From: Streptomonospora wellingtoniae
GTDB taxonomy: Bacteria > Actinomycetota > Actinomycetes > Streptosporangiales > Streptosporangiaceae
Assembly: GCF_031845375.1 (NCBI RefSeq)
Contig: NZ_JAVREK010000026.1
Coordinates: 31,591 to 95,590 of the forward strand
Direction of reading: 5' to 3'
Length of the DNA: 64,000 bases
Shown here: positions 25,594 through 33,675 of the stretch, piece by piece
Layout of the letters: every line of letters starts with the position of its first letter
How positions within the stretch are numbered: position 1 is the first letter of the stretch
The notes under the pieces: generated by a model
Database searches by the model: none
Seen by the model: the letters and a program-made list of their open reading frames with translations, nothing else
What the model was told of the DNA's origin: nothing
Translations under genes and position numbers: made by a program

Positions 25594-26199
25594 GTGAAGC
25601 CCGGAACCGGAGAGTCCCCCAACGCCGCGCGGCGCAGCGACACCTCGCGCCGCGCCATCCTGCGGGCCGCCTTCGACCTGGCCGGCGAGGTCGGCTACGG
25701 CAGGCTCAGCATCGAAGGCATCGCGGCCCGCGCGGGAGTCGGCAAGCAGACCATCTACCGCTGGTGGCCGTCGAAGGGAGCCGTGCTCTTCGACGCGTTC
25801 CTGCTGCTGGCCGAGGACTCCGGCGGCTCACCCGCACTGCCCGACTCCGGCGATCTGGAGGCCGACCTCGTCGCGGTGCTGCGGGCGACGGTCGACGAAC
25901 TGAACGACCCCCGCTACGACGCACCGATGCGGGCGCTGAACACCGAGATCACCCACGACCCCGAACTGGCGCGGCTCTACTCCGAGCGGTTGGACGAGCC
26001 GATGCGGGCACTGAAGAAGGATCGGCTGCGCAGCGCGCAGCGGATCGGAGAGCTTCCCGCGGACCTCGACCTCGACGTGGCCGTCGACCTGATCTGGGGT
26101 CCGCTGATGAACCGCTGGATGCTGCGCAGCGGCGGTCTGACCGGTGACTTCGCCGAGCGCATTGTGGCCGCCGCCCTCGACGGCCTCCGCCGGCGCTAG
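25594..26199 (+). CDS. TetR/AcrR family transcriptional regulator
   Basis: This protein has an N-terminal helix-turn-helix (RRAILRAAFDLAGEVGYGRLSIEGIAARAGVGKQTIYRWWPSKGAVLFDAF) and a C-terminal TetR_C-type ligand domain ending LTGDFAERIVAAALDGL. GTG 25594 gives 201 residues; a TATTCT six bases before it suggests a leaderless message. ATG 25573 adds seven residues. It probably represses the divergent SDR gene through the inverted repeat between them. The inducer is unknown. A repeat copy begins 14 bp after the stop. Confidence 0.9.
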   Translation: MKPGTGESPNAARRSDTSRRAILRAAFDLAGEVGYGRLSIEGIAARAGVGKQTIYRWWPSKGAVLFDAFLLLAEDSGGSPALPDSGDLEADLVAVLRATVDELNDPRYDAPMRALNTEITHDPELARLYSERLDEPMRALKKDRLRSAQRIGELPADLDLDVAVDLIWGPLMNRWMLRSGGLTGDFAERIVAAALDGLRRR

Positions 26200-26212
26200 G
26201 CCCTGCCCCGTT

Positions 26213-26266
26213 GATCTGTAGCTATCGTGAGGGAAAACGATTTCCAGTGAGGATGGCTACAAGATC
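26213..26266 (-). repeat. 54-bp double-hairpin repeat, copy 3 (one base deleted)
   Basis: The left arm reads GATC-TGTAGCTATCG with one T missing; the right arm is GATGGCTACAAGATC. The centre TGAGGGAAAACGATTTCC is in the reverse sense to copies 1, 2 and 5. It lies 14 bp after the TetR stop and before the convergent cyclase stop. The tail CGGGGGTACGGAGCCCGGGGAC follows on the right in two halves (26268-26289). Confidence 0.88.
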
Positions 26267-26310
26267 GACGGGGGTACGGAGCCCGGGGACGGCAGCGGGT
26301 GGCGGCGGGG

Positions 26311-27321
26311 TCAGCCGGCCGCCGGGCCGGCGGGCTCGAAGCTGCGGCGCAGGGCGTAGGGCTGCAGCTGGCCCAGGCCGTGGGCGTGGCGTGGGCGCAC
26401 GGCGACCACCTGCAGCGAGGAGTCGTCGCGCAGCAGGTCGGCCAGCGCGTCGTCGATCAGGACGGTGCCCGGCCGGGCGAAGGAGGTCAGCCGCGAGGAG
26501 CGGTTGACCGTCGTGCCGAAGACGTCGCCCAGCAGGGCCAGCACCGGACCGTAGGCGAGCCCCACCCGCACGTCGGGCACCTCGATGTGCGTCTTGACGC
26601 CGTCGGCCAGCTGAAGCGCGATCTCGGCGGCCTGACCAGCGGTGTTGGCGACGTAGAGGATCTCGTCGCCCAGCGTCTTGACCACGCGACCGCCGCCCGA
26701 GGCGACGATGTCGGTCGCGGTGGACTCGAAGCCCTCGACCACCTCGGCCAGCTCGACCTCGTCCAGCTCGCGGCTCAGCGTCGTGAACGACACCAGGTCG
26801 GCGAAGCCCACGGCGAGCGGGAAGTAGGTGGGGGCGGCGTCCTCGCTGCTGCGCAGGAACGCGATCCGCCGCGCCACCGACGCGGCGAGCTGGCGGCGCC
26901 AGATGTAGAGCAGCAGGCTCTCGATGTCGGGCATCAGTTCCTGCGCGAAGCCCGCCAGCGGGCCGTGCGGCTCCTCGTCGGTGCCCTTCGCGGGCGCGTG
27001 GGAGAGCGTGGAGAGGATGCTGGTCTGCCACTCGGCCAGCCGAGCCATGGTCTGGCCCATCGCGCGCGCCAGGCGGATGGAGGCGTCCTCGTCGAGGATG
27101 CCGCTCTTCATGAGCTCGGAGGTGATGCGCAGCGCCTCGACGTCACCGTCGGTGAAGGCGACCGCGTCCTCGCCGCGCGCGGCAAAGCCCAGCGCCCGCC
27201 ACACGCGCTTGGAGAAGTCCCCGGAGGCGCCGGCGAGCTCGACGGCCTGAGCGCGCGTGTAGCGCGCCTCGCCACCGAGCAGGACGGCTTCGATCTCCGT
27301 GGGGTCGGGACGCGGCGACAT
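26311..27321 (-). CDS. Class III adenylate/guanylate cyclase with N-terminal regulatory domain
   Basis: This 336-residue protein has two parts. Residues 1 to about 150 are helical and resemble the autoinhibitory, pH-responsive N domain of mycobacterial Rv1264-type cyclases (ARYTRAQAVELAGASGDFSKRVWRALGF). The cyclase domain follows: VGFADLVSFTTLSREL (first metal Asp), GGRVVKTLGDEILYVA (second metal Asp and purine-contacting Lys) and DVFGTTVNRSSRLTSFA (transition-state Asn and Arg). All catalytic residues are present, so cAMP synthesis is likely. It is the last gene of a minus-strand row with biotin ligase and PEP carboxylase. Confidence 0.9.
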   Translation of the reverse strand: MSPRPDPTEIEAVLLGGEARYTRAQAVELAGASGDFSKRVWRALGFAARGEDAVAFTDGDVEALRITSELMKSGILDEDASIRLARAMGQTMARLAEWQTSILSTLSHAPAKGTDEEPHGPLAGFAQELMPDIESLLLYIWRRQLAASVARRIAFLRSSEDAAPTYFPLAVGFADLVSFTTLSRELDEVELAEVVEGFESTATDIVASGGGRVVKTLGDEILYVANTAGQAAEIALQLADGVKTHIEVPDVRVGLAYGPVLALLGDVFGTTVNRSSRLTSFARPGTVLIDDALADLLRDDSSLQVVAVRPRHAHGLGQLQPYALRRSFEPAGPAAG

Positions 27322-27599
27322 GGAAGACTCTCGTGTTGGAGGCCGGTGATGGCGGTGCTGCGGATGGAGGGCGGCGGCCGGGTGGAAGGCGCGGTCACCC
27401 GGGTGTCACTGTCGGTTTAGTACGTGCGGCGGGTGCGCGTCAAGAAAGCTCCAGGTCCTGCGCGATCGCGCACAGGTGCCGCCTTCGCGCCCCGGACCGC
27501 GGAGCGGCGCGCCGCTCCGATCCTCGCACAGCCCGACCGCCGCCGCGCGGCCGGCGCAGGTCCGTGGAACGGCACCGCTGCAGGTCCGCGGCACGTCCG

Positions 27600-28511
27600 C
27601 TACCCGTCCTCGGGGCGCAGGTGCACGATGTCGCCGGCGCTGAGCGCGTGCCTTTGCCCGGCGGCGTCGCGGACCTCCAGCCGACCGCCGGCGTCGACGC
27701 CCGCGGCCTCGCCCAGCAGCTCGCCCCCGCCCGGCAGGTGGGCGCGCACGCGGCGGCCCAGGGTGCTGCAGGATGCGCGGTACTCCTCCGCCAGTCCCGC
27801 GGCCGCGGCGTCCCCGCCGGCCGCCGCCCATGCGGTGTAGCGCGCGGCGAACCCCTCCAGCAGCGCCGCCGCCAGCTCCTGGCGGTCGGCGCCGGGCGCG
27901 CCGCACAGGGCCAGCGAGGCGGCGGTCTCGACGGGCAGCTCGTCGGGGCGCTGGGAGACGTTGATCCCGATGCCGATGACGACGCCCGCTCCGTTGTCCG
28001 GCTCCGCCGCGCCCCCGCCGGGACGGGAGTCCGGGAACACCGCCTCGGACAGGATGCCCGCGAGCTTGAGCCCGCTGCCGTCGGCGAGGACGTCGTTGGG
28101 CCACTTGAGCACCGCGGGGACGCCGGGACCGGAGCGCAGCGCCCGGACCGCGGCCACGCCCATCAGCAGCGGCAGCCAGCCCAGCCCGGTCGCCGGAACG
28201 GCGGGGCGCACCAGCACCGACAGGGTCAGCGCGGCGCGCGGCGGGGTGGCGAACCCGCGGCCGAGCCTCCCGCGCCCGGCCGTCTGGTGGTCGGCGGCCA
28301 GCACCGCGCCTTCGGGCTCACCGCGCCGGGCGCGCTCCAGCAGCTCGCTGTTGGTGGAGGGGGCCTCTGCCAGGACGTCGACCGAGCGCCACAGCCCGCC
28401 GGGGCGGACCAGCGCCCGGCCGAGCTCGGAGGCGCGCAGCGAAGGGCGGTGCGCCTCGGCGCCGCGCGGCTCGTCGGGCTCCGATCCGGCCGGTGTGCTC
28501 ATGGGCTCCAT
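27600..28511 (-). CDS. birA: Biotin--[acetyl-CoA-carboxylase] ligase
   Basis: This class I (no DNA-binding domain) biotin protein ligase has about 300 residues. It has SVDVLAEAPSTNSELLERAR, the biotinyl-AMP loop TAGRGRLGRGFATPP, KWPNDVLADG, IGIGINV and the C-terminal SH3-like domain (RVRAHLPGGGELLGEAAGVDAGGRLEV). It charges biotin onto the carrier domain, whose AMKM target is in the AccA protein encoded at 33676-35457. ATG 28511 or ATG 28502 may be the start. A Gly/Ala/Asp insert near VFPDSRPGGGAAEPDNG is unusual but lies in a loop. Confidence 0.92.
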   Translation of the reverse strand: MEPMSTPAGSEPDEPRGAEAHRPSLRASELGRALVRPGGLWRSVDVLAEAPSTNSELLERARRGEPEGAVLAADHQTAGRGRLGRGFATPPRAALTLSVLVRPAVPATGLGWLPLLMGVAAVRALRSGPGVPAVLKWPNDVLADGSGLKLAGILSEAVFPDSRPGGGAAEPDNGAGVVIGIGINVSQRPDELPVETAASLALCGAPGADRQELAAALLEGFAARYTAWAAAGGDAAAAGLAEEYRASCSTLGRRVRAHLPGGGELLGEAAGVDAGGRLEVRDAAGQRHALSAGDIVHLRPEDG

Positions 28512-28562
28512 TCAACCGCCCCGCCCTCCTGCCCGCACACGGCGCAGGGACCGGGCCCCGCC

Positions 28563-28617
28563 GATCGTGCAGCCATCATGAAGGAGATCGACCTCCATCT
28601 GCGATGGCGGCAAGACC
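28563..28617 (-). repeat. 55-bp double-hairpin repeat, copy 4 (divergent)
   Basis: The layout matches the other copies but the arms carry several substitutions (GATCGTGCAGCCATCA against CGATGGCGGCAAGACC). The inner stem is GGAG/CTCC where other copies have GGAA/TTCC, a compensatory pair change. It lies 43 bp after the ppc stop (minus strand) and about 50 bp upstream of birA, with the G-rich tail on the left. Confidence 0.8.
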
Positions 28618-28659
28618 GACGGTGGTGCGGGGGATCAGGGCCGGGGTCGGACAGCATGC

Positions 28660-31302
28660 TCAGCCGGTGTTCTGCAGGCCCGCCGCGACGCCGTTGACCG
28701 TGAGCAGCAGCAGCCGCTCCAGGTGGCGGTGGTCCTCCTCCGACAGCGACTCGGCCTCGTCGCCGCGCAGCGCCGACAGCGCTCGCAGCTGCAGGTGGGA
28801 CAGCGCGTCCACATAGGGGTTGCGCAGGTCCACCGCACGGGAGAGCACGCTGCGGTTCTCCAGCAGCCTCGCGTGCCCGGTCACCTTGAGCACGAGGTCG
28901 CGGGTGCGGTCGTACTCGCCGAGCACCAGCTCGGCCAGCTCCGGCCGGCCTCCCAGCTCCAGGTAGCGCGATGCGATGGTGCGGTCGGTCTTGGCCAGGC
29001 TCATCTCGGCGTTGTCCAGCAGGGACGAGAACAGCGGCCACTCGCTGTAGGCCGCCTGCAGCTCGGCCAGGTCGGGGGCGGCCGCCAGGCCGGTGCCCAG
29101 GCCGAACCAGCCGGGGAGGTTGACCCGGGTCTGGGTCCAGGCGAACACCCACGGGATCGCACGCAGGTCGTCCAGACCCCGCGCGGCACTGCGCCGCGCG
29201 GGGCGCGAGCCGAGCCGCAGCTCGCCCAGCTCCTCCAGCGGGCTGACGCGGGAGAACCACTCCGCGAAGCCCTCGGTGTCGATGAGCGAGCGGTAGGCGT
29301 CGTGCGCGGCCCGGGCGATCTCGTCGGCGAGCTTGCGGTACTTCGCCGCGGCGGTGCGGGCGCGCTCCTGCACGTCCTCGGTGCTGGCCATCAGCACGGC
29401 GTGGCCGACCTGCTCGATGTGGCGGTGGGCGATGGCGCGCTGCCCGTAGCGGGCGAAGATCACCTCGCCCTGCTCGGTGACCTTGAACCGGCCGGCCACC
29501 GACCCCGGCGCCTGCGCCAGCAGCGCCCGGCTCGCCGGGCCTCCGCCGCGCCCCAGCGATCCCCCGCGGCCGTGGAACATGGTCAGCCGCACGTCGTTGC
29601 GCTCGGCCCACGAGGTCAGCTGCGCCTGGGCGTCGTAGAGCCGCAGGGTCGCGCTCACCGGGCCGACGTCCTTGGCGGAGTCGCTGTAGCCCAGCATCAC
29701 CTCCATGCGGCGGCCGGTCTGCTCCAGGCGGGCGCGCATCTGCGGCAGCGCCAGCATGCCGTCGAGCACGCGCGGCGAGGCCTCCAGGTCGGCACCGGTC
29801 TCGAACAGCGGGACGACGTCGAGTACGGGGGTCTGCCCGCTGGGCAGCGCGTACTCGGCCAGCTCGTAGACGGCGGCGATGTCCTCGGCGGAGCGCGTGA
29901 AGCTGACGACGTAGCGCCGGCAGGCGTCCGCGCCGAAGCGCTCCTGGATCCAGCCCACCACGCGCAGGGTGGCCAGCACCTCCTGGGTGCGCTCCGAGAG
30001 CTGCTCGCCGTCCCGCAGTTCCCGCAGCGCCTGGGCGTGCACCTCGCTGTGCTGGCGGATCTCCAGCTCGGCGAGGTGGAAGCCGAACGTCTCGGCCTGC
30101 CAGACGAGGTGCTGCAGCTCGCCGTTGGCCTGGCGGAGCGCACCGGCGGCGGTCAGCGAGCCCTGCACGCGGCGCAGTTCGGCCAGGAACTCCTCGGGCC
30201 CGCGGTAGGAGAGGTCGGCGTCGCGTTCGCGGGTGGCGCGCAGGCGCTCGGTGGCGAACAGCAGCGCCTGGCGGTGCGGCTCGTTGGGCGAGCGCTTGGT
30301 GATCTCGGCCATGATTCGCGGGTAGCCGGCCTCGGCCGCCGCCAGCGCGTCGCGCAGTTCGGGACTGGCGGGGGTGAGGTTGCTGTAGGCGGTCATGGTG
30401 CGGGCGATGCGTCCGCACGCGTTCTCCAGGGCGCGCAGCACGTGGTCGGCCTGGATGGAGATGGCCTCGCGCGTGACGTCGTGGGTGACGAACGGGTTGC
30501 CGTCGCGGTCACCGCCGATCCAGCTGCCGTAGCGCACGAACGGGCGGGCGCGGGCGGGCTCGCGGCCGGTGCCCGCGGGGTCGACCGCCGCGTCCAGCGA
30601 GCGGTAGATCTCAGGCACCACCTGGAAGATGGTCTCGTCGAACGCGGCCAGGGCGGTGCGCACCTCGTCGAGCGGGTCGAGCTTGGTGTAGCGCAGCTGG
30701 GAGGTCCGCCAGAGCAGGTCGACCTCCTCCAGCAGGCGCCGCTTCGCCTCGGCCTCGGCCGTGCTGCCGGGGTGCGCGTCGTGCAGCCGCTGCAGCTGGC
30801 CGCTGACGCGCAGAATCGTGGTGGAGACCGCCCGGCGCCGTGCCTCGGTGGGGTGGGCCGTCAGCACGGGGTGGAACTCCATGTTGTCGAGCAGCTCGCG
30901 CAGGCCGTCCTCGCCGGCGCTTTCGCGGACGGCGCGCACGGCCGCGGCCAGCGACTCCCGCGGCGGGTTGTCGGCGTCGTCGCGCTCGCGCAGCGCGCGG
31001 ATGCGCTGGTGCTCCTCGGCGAGGTTGGCGAGGTGGAAGTAGACGGTGAAGGCGCGGGCCACCTGCTTGGCGCGCTCCAGCGGCCAGGAGTCCACCAGGT
31101 CGGTGATCTCCGCTCCGCCGACCGAGCCGTCGCGCGCGCCGATGACGGCGCGGCGCAGCCGCTCGACGTCGGCGAGCAGGTCCTCCCCGCCGCTTTCGGC
31201 CATGACCGTGCCGAGCATCTCGCCCAGTAGTCGGACGTCCCCCCGCAACTGGTCGGGCATCTCCTGGCGAGCACTGTCGCGTTCCGCGCTTACCGCTGTC
31301 AT
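28660..31302 (-). CDS. ppc: Phosphoenolpyruvate carboxylase
   Basis: This 880-residue enzyme carboxylates PEP to oxaloacetate to refill the TCA cycle. Signatures are PVLTAHPTEARRR (catalytic His), SWIGGDRDGNPFVT, MLGYSDSAKDVGPVSA, FHGRGGSLGRGGGPASRALLAQ and the C-terminal VNGVAAGLQNTG, all intact, and length is normal. ATG 31302 follows GTAAGG; an upstream in-frame ATG at 31335 is possible. It is divergent from the acyl-CoA carboxylase genes across 315 bp. Confidence 0.97.
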   Translation of the reverse strand: MTAVSAERDSARQEMPDQLRGDVRLLGEMLGTVMAESGGEDLLADVERLRRAVIGARDGSVGGAEITDLVDSWPLERAKQVARAFTVYFHLANLAEEHQRIRALRERDDADNPPRESLAAAVRAVRESAGEDGLRELLDNMEFHPVLTAHPTEARRRAVSTTILRVSGQLQRLHDAHPGSTAEAEAKRRLLEEVDLLWRTSQLRYTKLDPLDEVRTALAAFDETIFQVVPEIYRSLDAAVDPAGTGREPARARPFVRYGSWIGGDRDGNPFVTHDVTREAISIQADHVLRALENACGRIARTMTAYSNLTPASPELRDALAAAEAGYPRIMAEITKRSPNEPHRQALLFATERLRATRERDADLSYRGPEEFLAELRRVQGSLTAAGALRQANGELQHLVWQAETFGFHLAELEIRQHSEVHAQALRELRDGEQLSERTQEVLATLRVVGWIQERFGADACRRYVVSFTRSAEDIAAVYELAEYALPSGQTPVLDVVPLFETGADLEASPRVLDGMLALPQMRARLEQTGRRMEVMLGYSDSAKDVGPVSATLRLYDAQAQLTSWAERNDVRLTMFHGRGGSLGRGGGPASRALLAQAPGSVAGRFKVTEQGEVIFARYGQRAIAHRHIEQVGHAVLMASTEDVQERARTAAAKYRKLADEIARAAHDAYRSLIDTEGFAEWFSRVSPLEELGELRLGSRPARRSAARGLDDLRAIPWVFAWTQTRVNLPGWFGLGTGLAAAPDLAELQAAYSEWPLFSSLLDNAEMSLAKTDRTIASRYLELGGRPELAELVLGEYDRTRDLVLKVTGHARLLENRSVLSRAVDLRNPYVDALSHLQLRALSALRGDEAESLSEEDHRHLERLLLLTVNGVAAGLQNTG

Positions 31303-31617
31303 GTGGACGACCTTACCCAGATTGGTCTGAACCATTGCCGAACGGGGACCGTCGCCGCGGGGACGGTGCGCGTCGGCGCCGGACACAGCCCCGAGAGACA
31401 CGGCTCCGGCGGGCCCGGCGCCGGCGGACCGGGGCCGCCGACCGCGCGCCGCCGCCCGCCGCCGGAGCGCGAAGCGCCGCGTTCGGGCCGGTCGCCGCCG
31501 CGGTACGGCTCCCTTCCCAGGTTGGTCCCCGATCATGCCGTGCGCAACGCCACCTACCCGGCGGTAACCGCGGGGACGTCGCCGTACGCTCCAGCGGCGG
31601 AGTTATCGTGAGTCGTT
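31303..31617. promoter_or_regulatory. 315-bp divergent region between ppc and the carboxylase operon
   Basis: Promoters for both directions should lie here. The left part is extremely GC-rich (around 31380-31500). A less GC-rich patch at 31550-31615 (GCGGAGTTATCGTGAGTC) precedes the ATG of the beta subunit gene. No gene or clear operator was identified. Confidence 0.4.
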
Positions 31618-33222
31618 ATGGCCACCGAAGCCCCAGAACCGCTGCCCGCGGCCGAGATCGACATCCGCACCACCGCGGGCAAGCTCGCCGACCTCCAGCG
31701 CCGCCGCTACGATGCCGTGCACGCCGGCTCCGAACGAGCCGTCGAAAAGCAGCACGCCAAGGGGAAGATGACGGCGCGCGAGCGCATCGACGCGCTGCTC
31801 GACCCCGGGTCGTTCGTCGAGTTCGACGCCCTGGCACGGCACCGCTCCACCAACTTCGGACTCGACGCCAACCGCCCCTACGGCGACGGCGTCGTCACCG
31901 GCCACGGCACCGTCGAGGGCCGCCCCGTCGCGGTGTTCAGCCAGGACGTCACCGTCTTCGGCGGCTCACTGGGCGAGGTCTACGGCGAGAAGATCGTCAA
32001 GGTCCTCGACCACGCGCTGAAGACCGGCTGCCCCGTCGTCGGCATCAACGAAGGCGGCGGCGCGCGCATCCAGGAGGGCGTGGTCGCGCTCGGGCTCTAC
32101 GCCGAGATCTTCAAGCGCAACACCCGGGCGTCCGGCGTCATCCCGCAGATCTCACTGGTCATGGGCGCGGCCGCAGGCGGGCACGTGTACTCGCCGGCGC
32201 TGACCGACTTCGTCGTGATGGTCGACCAGACCTCGCAGATGTTCATCACCGGCCCCGACGTCATCAAGACGGTCACCGGCGAGGACGTGACAATGGAGGA
32301 ACTGGGCGGCGCGCGCTCGCACAACGCCAGGTCCGGCGTGGCCCACCACATGGCCTCCGACGAGCAGGACGCGCTGGACTACGTCCGCGACCTGCTCTCC
32401 CACCTGCCCGCCAACAACCTGGAGGACCCGCCTCTGGCCGAGGCCCCGGGCGAGGCCGAGGTCACCGAGGCCGACCGGGAGCTCGACTCCTTCGTGCCCG
32501 ACTCCGCCAACCAGCCCTACGACATGCACCGGGTGATCGAGCACGTCCTCGACGACGGCGCCTTCCTGGAGGTGCACGCCCAGTTCGCCACCAACATCGT
32601 GGTGGGCTACGGACGCGTCGAGGGCCGGCCGGTGGGCGTGGTCGCCAACCAGCCGATGAGCCTGGCCGGCTGCCTGGACATCGACGCCTCGGAGAAGGCG
32701 GCGCGGTTCGTGCGCACGTGCGACGCGTTCAACGTCCCGGTGCTGACCTTCGTGGACGTCCCGGGCTTCCTGCCCGGCACCGACCAGGAGTGGAACGGCA
32801 TCATCCGACACGGCGCCAAGCTCATCTACGCCTACGCCGAGGCCACGGTCCCCCTGGTCACGGTCATCACCCGCAAGGCCTTCGGCGGCGCCTACGACGT
32901 CATGGGCTCCAAGCACCTGGGCGCCGACGTCAATCTGGCCTGGCCCACCGCCCAGATCGCGGTCATGGGCGCCCAGGGCGCGGTCAACATCCTGCACCGG
33001 CGGGCGCTGGCCGCGGCGGAGGACGTCGAGGCCGAGCGCGCACGGCTGATCCAGGACTACGAGGACACTCTGCTCAACCCCTACTCCGCCGCGGAGCGGG
33101 GCTACGTCGACGGCGTCGTCCTGCCCTCGGAGACCCGCACGTCGGTGGCCAAGGCCCTGCGGTCGCTGGAGAACAAGCGTGAGCAGCTGCCCCCCAAGAA
33201 GCACGGGAACATCCCGCTGTGA
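31618..33222 (+). CDS. pccB: Acyl-CoA (acetyl/propionyl-CoA) carboxylase carboxyltransferase beta subunit
   Basis: This 534-residue carboxyltransferase moves CO2 from carboxybiotin to an acyl-CoA. The N half has KMTARERIDALLDPGSFVEFD, NEGGGARIQEGVVALGLYAEI and QISLVMGAAAGGHVYSPALTDFVVMV. The C half has GYGRVEGRPVGVVANQP, FVDVPGFLPGTDQEWNGIIRHGAKLIYAYAEATVPLVTVI and GGAYDVMGSKHLGAD. Subunits of this type pair with an AccA alpha chain and a small AccE, both encoded next. Substrate (acetyl or propionyl) cannot be fixed by eye; the propionyl-type name is used loosely. Confidence 0.95.
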   Translation: MATEAPEPLPAAEIDIRTTAGKLADLQRRRYDAVHAGSERAVEKQHAKGKMTARERIDALLDPGSFVEFDALARHRSTNFGLDANRPYGDGVVTGHGTVEGRPVAVFSQDVTVFGGSLGEVYGEKIVKVLDHALKTGCPVVGINEGGGARIQEGVVALGLYAEIFKRNTRASGVIPQISLVMGAAAGGHVYSPALTDFVVMVDQTSQMFITGPDVIKTVTGEDVTMEELGGARSHNARSGVAHHMASDEQDALDYVRDLLSHLPANNLEDPPLAEAPGEAEVTEADRELDSFVPDSANQPYDMHRVIEHVLDDGAFLEVHAQFATNIVVGYGRVEGRPVGVVANQPMSLAGCLDIDASEKAARFVRTCDAFNVPVLTFVDVPGFLPGTDQEWNGIIRHGAKLIYAYAEATVPLVTVITRKAFGGAYDVMGSKHLGADVNLAWPTAQIAVMGAQGAVNILHRRALAAAEDVEAERARLIQDYEDTLLNPYSAAERGYVDGVVLPSETRTSVAKALRSLENKREQLPPKKHGNIPL

Positions 33223-33320
33223 GGCGCCCGACGGCGCCGGGCGGCACCGGCGGACCGGGCGGCGGGGGCCACGTCGCACAAACGCCTCCGCCGACGGGCG
33301 GAGAAGGGAGACGGAAGGCC

Positions 33321-33569
33321 ATGACGACCGACGCGCCGGTACCGTCCGGACGGTCCGCACCGTTGCTGCGCGTGGTGCGCGGCGACCCCACCCCCGAGGA
33401 GGCGGCGGCGCTGGTCGCGGTGCTGACCGCGCGCGCACGCGCAGCCCGGGCGGGGGACGGCGGGCCCGCCGGGCCGCCGCCGTCCGGCTGGCGGGACCGC
33501 TCGCGCCTGCCGGGGCGCTCGCCCGCGCCGGGACCGGGCGCCTGGCGGGCCGCCTACGGCCCGCGCTGA
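33321..33569 (+). CDS. accE: Acyl-CoA carboxylase epsilon subunit
   Basis: This small protein (82 residues) starts at ATG 33321 after GGAAGG. It has the epsilon-family core LLRVVRGDPTPEEAAALVAVLTAR followed by a Pro/Gly-rich stretch and a terminal WRDRSRL plus W-containing end. AccE stabilises the AccA-AccB complex in actinobacteria and affects substrate choice. It lies 98 bp after the beta gene and before the alpha gene, exactly where the family is usually found. Confidence 0.88.
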   Translation: MTTDAPVPSGRSAPLLRVVRGDPTPEEAAALVAVLTARARAARAGDGGPAGPPPSGWRDRSRLPGRSPAPGPGAWRAAYGPR

Positions 33570-33675
33570 CAGGCTCGTCCACAGGCGGGCCGCGGCGATC
33601 CCGCGCAAGCCCGCACCTTCCTAGACTTGTGACAATCCGGCGGCCTCGCAGACGCCGGACCAGGAGGACTCCACC

